DNA from: Aliihoeflea sp052435735
GTDB taxonomy: Bacteria > Pseudomonadota > Alphaproteobacteria > Rhizobiales > Rhizobiaceae
DNA: 64,000 bases
Assembly (NCBI GenBank): GCA_052435735.1
Contig: JBQVNB010000012.1
Location: 66,131 to 130,130, forward strand
Direction of reading: 5' to 3'
The notes under the pieces were generated by a model that did not search any database, was not told the DNA's origin, and worked only from the letters and a program-made list of their open reading frames with translations. Positions within the stretch are counted from its first letter, which is position 1. Every line of letters begins with the position of its first letter. Positions 34,287-40,754 of the stretch are shown here, piece after piece. The position numbers and the translations under genes were made by a program.

Positions 34287-34484
34287 TCAGCCGGTTCGTT
34301 GCAGGCTCATCAGCAGCACGAAACCGACGCCGCCGCCCTGGCTGGACGTGTCTTCGATGAAGGCGGGCCCCGATGCCGACCCCTGCGTTGCATAGCCGAG
34401 CGGTGCCGAAAGGGCCGCAATGACGAGGAGGACGCGCGACGCCATCTTGAAGCCGTTTCGGATCGTGATGCGGTCGCGCGACAT
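34287..34484 (-). CDS. Small exported protein of unknown function (65 aa)
   Basis: The frame extends to 34490, but AGGAGA overlaps that ATG; the second ATG at 34484 has proper spacing. The product has a polar, basic N-terminus (SRDRITIRNGFKMASR), a hydrophobic segment (VLLVIAALSAPLGYA) and a short Gly/Ser-rich tail ending in GGGVGFVLLMSLQ. It looks like a small secreted or membrane-anchored protein. It lies 15 bases downstream of another small exported ORF and upstream of amn on the same strand. I recognise no family. Confidence 0.5.
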   Translation of the reverse strand: MSRDRITIRNGFKMASRVLLVIAALSAPLGYATQGSASGPAFIEDTSSQGGGVGFVLLMSLQRTG

Positions 34485-34499
34485 GTGCATTCTCCTCGT

Positions 34500-34670
34500 C
34501 TATCTCGATTGGACGTCGCCGCAGGACGGCGCGCGGTCGAAAAGGCAGTTGGTCGGCGCTTTCAGATCGAGCACGCGGGCGGGCCGGCTGGCTTCGGCAA
34601 CGAGAATGGAAAGGCCCATTCCGAAGAACATCATCATCATGCAGACGATGGAAAACCTGCGCGCCAACAT
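34500..34670 (-). CDS. Small exported protein of unknown function (56 aa)
   Basis: An ORF shorter than common cut-offs: MLARRFSIVC, then a Met/Phe/Gly/Leu-rich hydrophobic core (MMMMFFGMGLSILVAEA), then a mature part of about 28 residues with two cysteines (TNCLFDRAPSCGDVQSR). Signal peptide followed by a possible disulphide-bonded peptide. It is followed closely by a second exported ORF with its own Shine-Dalgarno sequence, so the two look like an operon. No ribosome site could be pinned down with certainty. No family recognised. Confidence 0.45.
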   Translation of the reverse strand: MLARRFSIVCMMMMFFGMGLSILVAEASRPARVLDLKAPTNCLFDRAPSCGDVQSR

Positions 34671-34972
34671 CTTCGATCCCTCGCTCGAGCGTTGCCTTGT
34701 CGAATGTTGGCCGGATCATGGCAGGCGGGCGCTGAACTTGGCCTGAGAGGGCCGTTCATCCGCGCTTCATCTAGATTGAAAATTCGTAATGGCGGACCGT
34801 CGGTGCCGATTCCACGGCAATTCCAACGCAGCTTCAAACGCTCGTTCAATCGCGGCGTCTCTAGAACGGTTCATGACGATCAGACGGACGTGATTTCCGG
34901 ATTGTCCAAACCGCCCGCCGAACGGCGAGAACAGCCGCAGCGGGTCAAACCAAGAAAGATGGGATTCATCCA
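34671..34972. other. Intergenic region between divergent small exported-protein genes
   Basis: About 300 bases without a supportable gene. It must hold the promoters of the leftward small ORFs and of the rightward gene at 34973. An AT-richer patch (CATCTAGATTGAAAATTCG, about 34769-34787) is the likeliest promoter location, but no clear hexamer pair, operator or RNA gene was identified. Confidence 0.4.
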
Positions 34973-35287
34973 ATGAAAACGACACATGTCATGCTGAGCA
35001 CGTTTGCGGTCGCGGCCGCGCTGATGACCTCCACCGGGTGGGCGCAGGAATCGCCCCCGATCCTGGTGTGGGACGACAACGGAGTTCTGTTGAGCGAAAA
35101 CGGCTACCAGTCGATGGCGCCGGCCTTCGCCGCGCAGGAAGAACCGTCGATGGCAGCCGAGGAACGCACTTTCGCGATGTCGCCGCTGACGACCGGCAGC
35201 ATCGGCGATGAGCAGTGGTTCTTCGACGACCATCCGTTCGGAAACTACGCAGCGAATGTTCGCCTCGACGACCTTCGCGGGCAATAA
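34973..35287 (+). CDS. Exported protein of unknown function (104 aa)
   Basis: The protein starts with a typical signal peptide (MKTTHVMLSTFAVAAALMTS, cleavage near WAQE). The mature part of about 80 residues is acidic and aromatic, with ILVWDDNGVLLSENGYQSM, an SPLTTGSIGDEQWFFDDHPFG segment and no cysteines. 'PLTTGSIG' is a motif I have seen in rhizobial exported proteins, but no function is attached to it. A terminator-like hairpin follows. Function unknown. Confidence 0.6.
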   Translation: MKTTHVMLSTFAVAAALMTSTGWAQESPPILVWDDNGVLLSENGYQSMAPAFAAQEEPSMAAEERTFAMSPLTTGSIGDEQWFFDDHPFGNYAANVRLDDLRGQ

Positions 35288-35302
35288 GTGACGAGGGGGC
35301 GA

Positions 35303-35335
35303 GCGCCGCCGGCAAACCGCTGGCGGCGCATTGTT
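35303..35335 (+). terminator. Probable terminator after the 104-aa exported protein gene
   Basis: An 11-bp stem with one G-T pair (35303-35313 with 35319-35329), a 5-base loop and an ATTGTT tail, 15 bases after the stop codon. The short T tract lowers certainty. Confidence 0.55.
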
Positions 35336-35405
35336 AGACGGGCCCGTTCGAGAGTGGTAAACTGGTTCCCGGCGCGGGCGTCTTCCGAACCGTGGGACCG
35401 GTTCC

Positions 35406-37001
35406 ATGTCATCCCCACTCAGCATCGCCGTCCTCGGCGAGTTGCGGGTCGCCAGTGGCTTGCTTACCCACCCCCTTCCGGCCTCGCGCAAGACGCGCGC
35501 GCTTCTCGCCTATCTTGCGCTCACCGGTCGCCCGCATCGCCGCGAGCGCCTCTGCGAATTGTTCTGGGACCTGCCGGACGATCCGCGCGGCTCGCTGCGC
35601 TGGTCGTTGAGCAAGATTCGCGGCGTGATCAACGGCCAGGACGGCGCCCGCCTCCTGGCGGACAGGGAGCGGATTTCGCTCGAAGTCGGTGACGACACGA
35701 TCGATTTCTGGACGGCGCGCCGCCTCGTCGATGCCAGCCTCGACCAGCTTCCGCTCGCCCGCCTGCACGAAATGGCCGACGCACTCGCCCAGCCGCTGCT
35801 GGATGGTCTCGACCTGCCCAATTGCGATGGCTACCAGCGCTGGCTGGCGGGCGAGCGCGAGGAGGCGCTGCGGCTGCGCCTCGCGGTTCTGCAGCGCATC
35901 ACGCTCCACAAGGATACGAGCGACCAGGAAGCGGTGCGCTGGGTGCGCGACTGGCATGCCTCTGATCCGCTGTCGCCGGAAGCGGCCGGCATCCTGGCTC
36001 GGACTTTGAAGAAGATCGGCCGGCCGGAGGAGGGCGACGCCGTCGCAGCGCGTTTTCGCCGGGCTCGGCTCGAGGCAGGCTTGAACCCCGGTCCCGATCT
36101 TCTGGCCGAACCGGCAGCTTCCAGTGAGGCGGTCAAGGTGGGCAATATGCTGCGCCAGCAGACGATCCGCTTTTGCGAATCCTCGGACGGCGTACGCCTC
36201 GCCTATGCTTCGGTCGGAACCGGGCCGGCGGTGGTGAAGGCCGCCAACTGGCTCAACCATCTCGAACTCGACTGGCAAAGCCCCATCTGGTCGAAAACCT
36301 TCCAGGCCTTGTCCGACCATCGCACCTTCATCCGCTATGATGAGCGCGGCAACGGGCTTTCGGACTGGGACGTGGCCGATATCGGCTTCGAGGCCTTCGT
36401 CAGCGATCTGGAGACGGTCGTCGATGCGATCGGGCTGGAGAGCTTTCCGCTGATCGGCATGTCGCAGGGCTGCGCGGTTTCCATTGCCTATGCGGTGCGT
36501 CATCCCGAGCGCGTCACCGCGCTGGTGCTGATCGGCGGCTACGCGGCCGGCTGGCGCATCGGCGCCTCGTCCGAAGAGCGCGAGCGGCGCGAGGCGGTGA
36601 TGACGCTGACCCGGCTTGGTTGGGGCACCAACAACGCCGCCTACCGCCACATCTTCTCGCAGACCTTCATGCCGGACGGCAATCCGGAGGAACTGGCATG
36701 GTTCGACGAGTTCCAGCGTCAGACGACGTCGCCCGAAAACGCCGTCCGGTTCCAGCACGCATTCGGCGATATCGACGTGCGCAACATGCTGGGAGATGTC
36801 CGCGCGCCCGCGCTCGTGCTCCACGCCCAGCACGACCAGCGCATCACGCTCGAACAGGGCCGTGAACTGGCGATCGGCATCCCCGGCGCGCGATTCGTGC
36901 CGCTCGAAAGCCGCAGCCACATCGTCCTCGGCCACGAGCCGGCATGGAGCGTGCTGATGCGCGAGGTTGACGCGTTCCTGACCGAGCACGAGGCGCGCTA
37001 G
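35406..37001 (+). CDS. SARP/BTAD-type transcriptional regulator fused to an alpha/beta hydrolase
   Basis: The 531-residue protein has three parts. Residues about 5-95 form an OmpR/SARP-like winged helix (LGELRVASG; SRKTRALLAYLALTG; RERLCELFWDLPDDPRGSLRWSLSKIR). Residues about 100-240 form the helical, TPR-like BTAD region. Residues about 255-525 are a complete alpha/beta hydrolase with nucleophile Ser353 (GMSQGC), Asp477 (HAQHDQR) and His505 (SRSHIVLG). The triad is intact, so the hydrolase may be a ligand-sensing or catalytically active input domain controlling DNA binding. It is monocistronic, ending at a bidirectional terminator. Its target genes and ligand are unknown. Confidence 0.85.
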   Translation: MSSPLSIAVLGELRVASGLLTHPLPASRKTRALLAYLALTGRPHRRERLCELFWDLPDDPRGSLRWSLSKIRGVINGQDGARLLADRERISLEVGDDTIDFWTARRLVDASLDQLPLARLHEMADALAQPLLDGLDLPNCDGYQRWLAGEREEALRLRLAVLQRITLHKDTSDQEAVRWVRDWHASDPLSPEAAGILARTLKKIGRPEEGDAVAARFRRARLEAGLNPGPDLLAEPAASSEAVKVGNMLRQQTIRFCESSDGVRLAYASVGTGPAVVKAANWLNHLELDWQSPIWSKTFQALSDHRTFIRYDERGNGLSDWDVADIGFEAFVSDLETVVDAIGLESFPLIGMSQGCAVSIAYAVRHPERVTALVLIGGYAAGWRIGASSEERERREAVMTLTRLGWGTNNAAYRHIFSQTFMPDGNPEELAWFDEFQRQTTSPENAVRFQHAFGDIDVRNMLGDVRAPALVLHAQHDQRITLEQGRELAIGIPGARFVPLESRSHIVLGHEPAWSVLMREVDAFLTEHEAR

Positions 37002-37009
37002 AACGAGAA

Positions 37010-37043
37010 AAGCCGCTGCGGCGCGTGGCGGCAGCGGCTTCTT
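37010..37043. terminator. Bidirectional terminator between convergent genes
   Basis: A perfect 10-bp stem (AAGCCGCTGC at 37010-37019 with 37031-37040), an 11-base loop, A residues before it and a TTCTT tail after it, so it can end transcription from both the regulator-hydrolase gene and the leftward DUF2147 gene. Confidence 0.7.
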
Positions 37044-37057
37044 GCGTCGCAGAAAGC

Positions 37058-37402
37058 TTACTGGCGGGTCAGATCTTCGCCGCGGCAGATCAGGCCGCCC
37101 ATGACGCAGCCGCTCATCTTCATCGTGTTGCCGTTGACGGAAGCCTTGCCGTTATAGGTCTTGCCTTCGTCGAGCACGTTGACCGTGCCCTTGTAGTTGG
37201 CGCCCGAGCCGGCCATCGTGCCGATCGGCTGGCCGTTATACTGGCCGGAACGCACGGTGCCGCAGAACCCGCCGGAACAGGGCGCAAATTCGATCAGCGT
37301 ACCGTTGCCGCGTACCCACATGCCCTCGATCGGCTCGGCCGCGAATGCGGGTGCCGAAACGAGAGCGCAAGCAGCCAGGGCTGCCCAGAACTGAACCTTC
37401 AT
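37058..37402 (-). CDS. DUF2147-type secreted protein
   Basis: A 114-residue protein with a signal peptide (FWAALAACALVSAPAFAAE). The mature part is a small beta-rich domain typical of DUF2147: EGMWVRGNGTLIEFAPCSGGFCGTV near the start, and GKASVNGNTMKMSGCV-x-GLICRGEDL at the end. Four cysteines probably form two disulphides. The open frame extends upstream to 37642, but ATG 37402 has GGGAGGAAG before it and begins the signal peptide. Family members are periplasmic and poorly characterised; a lipocalin-like binding role is possible. Confidence 0.78.
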   Translation of the reverse strand: MKVQFWAALAACALVSAPAFAAEPIEGMWVRGNGTLIEFAPCSGGFCGTVRSGQYNGQPIGTMAGSGANYKGTVNVLDEGKTYNGKASVNGNTMKMSGCVMGGLICRGEDLTRQ

Positions 37403-37807
37403 CAACTTCCTCCCAAAACGCGCAGCGTGCCGAAAGCTTACGCAAACGTAAACGTAATCGAGTTTCACGCGGTTGGGAAGTGGCCGGCGAAGCAGAATCC
37501 AACGTCGGTTTTCGGCGTTGGTGACGACTTTCTTGCCGGGTCGAACAGAAAAGGCGGGATTCAAGGTTAGCGCCGGGTAAACGGCAAATGTGGCAATTGT
37601 CTTGAAGTTCTCTAAACGGCCGCGCAGTTGCGGGCTTTCCATGCTTAACGAATTGGGCGGTTTACTGAAAATTTGAGCTTTGTTTGAACCTCGTTAAGCA
37701 CGCCTTTTTACGGCGGATTCAAGCCTGCCGGGCATTCTTTCCCCATCACACAGCAACAAGGGACGCACGGAAATATCCGGCTCTCGGGATGTAACAGGGG
37801 ACTTGAA
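37403..37807. other. Intergenic region between DUF2147 and SEL1-like genes
   Basis: About 400 bases with the two divergent promoters. It contains an ACGTAAACGT core at 37446-37455, similar to the operator core at 29747-29758, 44 bases before the DUF2147 start. An AT-rich stretch at about 37640-37710 includes two single TTAA half-sites without CtrA spacing. No gene, RNA or longer repeat was recognised. Confidence 0.4.
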
Positions 37808-38065
37808 ATGGCACGCTACGAAATGATCGAAGCCGGCATCGGCTCCACTGCACAGGCCGACATTCTCTTCGAACTGGGCATGATGTACGCCACCGGCCGC
37901 GACTGCGACGTCGATGTCGTCGCCGCCCACAAATGGTTCAACATCGCCGCGATCAAGGGCAGCGACCGCGCTGTGCAACTCCGTCAGGAACTGTCTTCCG
38001 CCATGACCAAGACCGACATCGCCAAGGCGCTGCGCGAAGCGCGCGAATGGATGACGACGCACTGA
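37808..38065 (+). CDS. Small SEL1-repeat-type protein (85 aa)
   Basis: The product is all-helical, with one TPR/SEL1-like unit: ADILFELGMMYATGRDCDVDVVAAHKWFNIAAIKG, followed by a C-terminal helix (TKTDIAKALREAREWM). It has no signal peptide. Single-SEL1 proteins of this size are common and conserved in rhizobia, presumably acting as small protein-binding adaptors. It is preceded by an AT-rich promoter region and followed by a shared terminator. Function is unknown. Confidence 0.7.
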   Translation: MARYEMIEAGIGSTAQADILFELGMMYATGRDCDVDVVAAHKWFNIAAIKGSDRAVQLRQELSSAMTKTDIAKALREAREWMTTH

Positions 38066-38143
38066 TCGGAATTACCGGACGACCGGCAACAGAGCGGGAA
38101 GACCCGCCGGGCCATACAGGGATGCTTCAAGCGAAGCACGAAG

Positions 38144-38181
38144 AAGGGCCGCCTCCATGTTGGGAAGCGGCCCTTTTGTTT
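38144..38181. terminator. Bidirectional terminator between convergent genes
   Basis: A 9-bp perfect stem (38144-38152 with 38167-38175), a 14-base loop and a TTGTTTG tail on the plus strand; A residues precede the stem, so it can also serve the leftward gene that ends at 38193. Confidence 0.65.
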
Positions 38182-38192
38182 GCGTTGCAGAA

Positions 38193-38624
38193 TCAATCGG
38201 AATAGGCGCGGTCGAGCAGTTCCATCGTGATGTCGGCGCAGGCTCGGGCGTCCTCGCGCGGGCCGCATTTGACCTCGACCTTGACCCCGCCATCGTCGTC
38301 GATCTCGACCTTGAACTCCGGCCCTTGTGCGCGCCGCATGCCGCGGCCGCCATGGTTGCGCGGGCCGTCACCGCGCATGTGATGGCGCGGGCCGCCATGA
38401 CGTCCCATCCGGTCTGGACCGCCGCGTTGCTCGTGCATCGCTGCGCCACCTTCGGGGCCGTCGACCAGTTCCTCATCGACCTCGGGGTTCGGCGGCGGGG
38501 GCGCTGCGGGCTGTTCGGCTGTTGGAGCATCGCTGCCGGGCGGCGGCGGGGCAGGGGGCGTCTGCGCGAAGGCGACCGAACTCGAAAGAGCGATCGCGGA
38601 AAGGGTGAGGAGCAGTGAACGCAT
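38193..38624 (-). CDS. Exported Pro-, Gly- and His-rich protein of unknown function
   Basis: This 143-residue protein has a signal peptide (MRSLLLTLSAIALSSSVAFAQ). It is followed by a proline-rich linker (PPAPPPPGSDAP, PAAPPPPNPE), a His/Arg/Gly/Met-rich section (about residues 65-100, with RHGGPRHHMRG and NHGGRGMRR) and a conserved-looking C-terminal region with two cysteines (VEVKCGPREDARACADIT). The His/Met-rich section could bind metal. The frame opens at 38654, but ATG 38624 follows GGAGGA at the right spacing. No family recognised. Confidence 0.6.
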   Translation of the reverse strand: MRSLLLTLSAIALSSSVAFAQTPPAPPPPGSDAPTAEQPAAPPPPNPEVDEELVDGPEGGAAMHEQRGGPDRMGRHGGPRHHMRGDGPRNHGGRGMRRAQGPEFKVEIDDDGGVKVEVKCGPREDARACADITMELLDRAYSD

Positions 38625-38711
38625 GGAATCCTCCGTTGGGTTTGCCATTCCCAACGGCTGGCGATTCCGGCTGTTCCTTGACTAGCGACAGCCCTCGATC
38701 ACGATTTCGCG

Positions 38712-40676
38712 TCAGCCGGCCATGGCGGGCGCGGGCGCTTCCTCGAACCGCACCAGCACGGTGCCGTCCGTCACCTGGGCGCCTTCAGTGACGATGTCGG
38801 CGATCGTGCCGTCATGCGGCGCGGCGATCGTGTGCTCCATCTTCATCGCTTCGAGCACCAGCAGCGCCTGACCCTTCTGGACCGCGTCGCCGGGCTGTAC
38901 GCGCACCATCTTGACGAGGCCGGGCATCGGCGCGCGCAGCGCATCGCCGCCGCCCGACGCCTCCTCGGCCCGCGCGAACGGGTCGTCCAGCGTGAAATCA
39001 TGGCTGCCGGTCTCGTCGAAGACCGTGACGTGGCCCTTCCACGAAGCCGCCTTGCCCCGATCGGCTTCGGAAAGCACAAAGGTCTCGCCGTCGATTTCGG
39101 TCTCGTATCGTCCGTCGGGGCGCGGTCGCACCCGTCCGGTCCGCTTGTTTTCCCCGGCCGCGAGCACAACCGATTTCGCCAACCCGCCGAAATGTCCGTA
39201 TCCGACAAGGTCGGACCACGGATCGCCATCGCGCGGCGACGAGGGGCCGGCGGCGGCGAGCGCAGCGATGGCAGCGGCACGCGACGTCGCCTTGCCGGGG
39301 CGGGTGAGTTCGGGCTGCTTGCGCGCTATCAGGCCGGTATCGACATTGCCGGATGCAAAATCGGCGTCCGAGGCGAGGGCCGACAGGAAGCGCGCATTGA
39401 CCGTCGAGCCGGCCACCTGCGTCGCATCGAGAGCCTCGACCAGTCCCGAAAGCGCCGCCGCGCGGTCGTCGGCGTGGACGATGACCTTGGCGATCATCGG
39501 ATCGTAGAAGGGAGAGATGGTGTCGCCGGAGCGCACGCCGGTATCGATGCGCAATTCGGCGCCGGACTGAAGCGCGTCGGGGAACCGCAGATGATGGAGC
39601 GTGCCGATTGCCGGCAGGAAGTCGCGGGCGGCATCTTCCGCGTAAAGCCGCGCCTCGACGGCATGTCCGTCGATGCCGATTTCCTCTTGTCGCAACGGAA
39701 TCGCTTCGCCCGCCGCGACCCGCAACTGCCATTCGACGAGATCGACGCCGGTGATCATTTCGGTCACCGGATGCTCGACCTGAAGCCGCGTGTTCATTTC
39801 CATGAACCAGAAGCGGTCTGGGCGAAGCCCGTCCGACGCATCGACGATGAACTCGATCGTGCCTGCGCCCGAATAGCGGATCGCCTGCGCGGCCTTGACG
39901 GCAGCGGAGGTCATCGCCGCGCGCATCGCCTGGTCCAAGCCGGGGGCGGGGGCCTCCTCGATCACCTTCTGGTGGCGACGTTGCGCCGAGCAGTCGCGTT
40001 CGTAAAGGTGGACGACATTGCCGTGATTGTCGCCGAAGACCTGGACCTCGATGTGGCGCGGCTTGGAGACGTATTTCTCGACCAGGACCCGGTCGTCGCC
40101 GAACGAGGCCTTGGCTTCGCGTCGCGCGGCGGCGAGCGCCTCGGGAAACGCGTCCTGATCCTCGACGAGGCGCATGCCTTTGCCACCGCCGCCGGCCCGC
40201 GCCTTGATGAGGACGGGAAAGCCGATCTCCTTCGCCTTCGAGGAAAGAACCACCAGTTCCTGCGCTTCGCCGTGGTAGCCGGGCACCACCGGAACGCCGG
40301 CCTTTTCCATCAACCGCTTGGCGGCATCCTTCAGGCCCATGGCGCGGATCGAGGCGGAGGAGGGACCGATAAAGATGAGGCCGGCCGCGACGACCTGGTC
40401 GACGAAACCGGGATTTTCGGAGAGGAAGCCGTAGCCTGGATGGATTGCCTGCGCGCCGGTCGCCTTTGCCGCCTCGATGATGCGCTCGCCTTTGAGATAG
40501 CTCTCGCCGACCGGGGACGCGCCGATATGCACCGCCTCGTCGGCGAGCGTGACATGCATCGCGTTGCGGTCGGCGTCGGAATAGACGGCCACGGTCGCGA
40601 TGCCCATGCGCCGCGCCGTCTTGATGACGCGACAGGCGATTTCACCGCGATTGGCGATCAGGATCTTCTTGAACAT
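38712..40676 (-). CDS. mccA: Methylcrotonyl-CoA carboxylase biotin-containing (alpha) subunit
   Basis: The 654-residue subunit carries a biotin carboxylase domain (MFKKILIANRGEIACRVI; GGGGKGM ATP-loop; NTRLQVEHPVTE) and a C-terminal biotinyl domain with Lys612 in LEAMKMEH. Acyl-CoA carboxylase alpha chains look alike, but the linked mccB, ivd and tetR genes point to methylcrotonyl-CoA, an intermediate of leucine breakdown. Unusually, a PQQ dehydrogenase gene and a terminator-like hairpin separate it from mccB. SD (CGGAGG) lies just before the ATG. Confidence 0.88.
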   Translation of the reverse strand: MFKKILIANRGEIACRVIKTARRMGIATVAVYSDADRNAMHVTLADEAVHIGASPVGESYLKGERIIEAAKATGAQAIHPGYGFLSENPGFVDQVVAAGLIFIGPSSASIRAMGLKDAAKRLMEKAGVPVVPGYHGEAQELVVLSSKAKEIGFPVLIKARAGGGGKGMRLVEDQDAFPEALAAARREAKASFGDDRVLVEKYVSKPRHIEVQVFGDNHGNVVHLYERDCSAQRRHQKVIEEAPAPGLDQAMRAAMTSAAVKAAQAIRYSGAGTIEFIVDASDGLRPDRFWFMEMNTRLQVEHPVTEMITGVDLVEWQLRVAAGEAIPLRQEEIGIDGHAVEARLYAEDAARDFLPAIGTLHHLRFPDALQSGAELRIDTGVRSGDTISPFYDPMIAKVIVHADDRAAALSGLVEALDATQVAGSTVNARFLSALASDADFASGNVDTGLIARKQPELTRPGKATSRAAAIAALAAAGPSSPRDGDPWSDLVGYGHFGGLAKSVVLAAGENKRTGRVRPRPDGRYETEIDGETFVLSEADRGKAASWKGHVTVFDETGSHDFTLDDPFARAEEASGGGDALRAPMPGLVKMVRVQPGDAVQKGQALLVLEAMKMEHTIAAPHDGTIADIVTEGAQVTDGTVLVRFEEAPAPAMAG

Positions 40677-40689
40677 GGGTCCTCCGGAA

Positions 40690-40728
40690 ACGAAAAGGCG
40701 GCGAAGCGTCTCGTGCTTCGCCGCCTTA
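40690..40728 (-). terminator. Intrinsic terminator-like hairpin immediately upstream of mccA
   Basis: A perfect 13-bp stem (40696-40708 with 40716-40728), a 7-base loop and, on the minus strand, a TTTTCGTTT tail. It ends the PQQ dehydrogenase transcript but lies only about 20 bases before the mccA start codon, so mccA needs read-through or an internal promoter. Confidence 0.75.
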
Positions 40729-40754
40729 TAGCCGCCCGGTGATGGGGCGTCACC

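Noticed and set aside
34236..34976. A 246-codon plus-strand frame over the small exported ORFs
   Set aside because: Arg/His-rich composition without domains, ends on top of the next gene, and is the mirror of the small minus-strand ORFs.
37640..37700. TTAA half-sites that at first looked like a second CtrA box upstream of the SEL1-like gene
   Set aside because: The spacing to any second TTAA is wrong (the nearest alternatives read GGGC and TTTG at the required positions).
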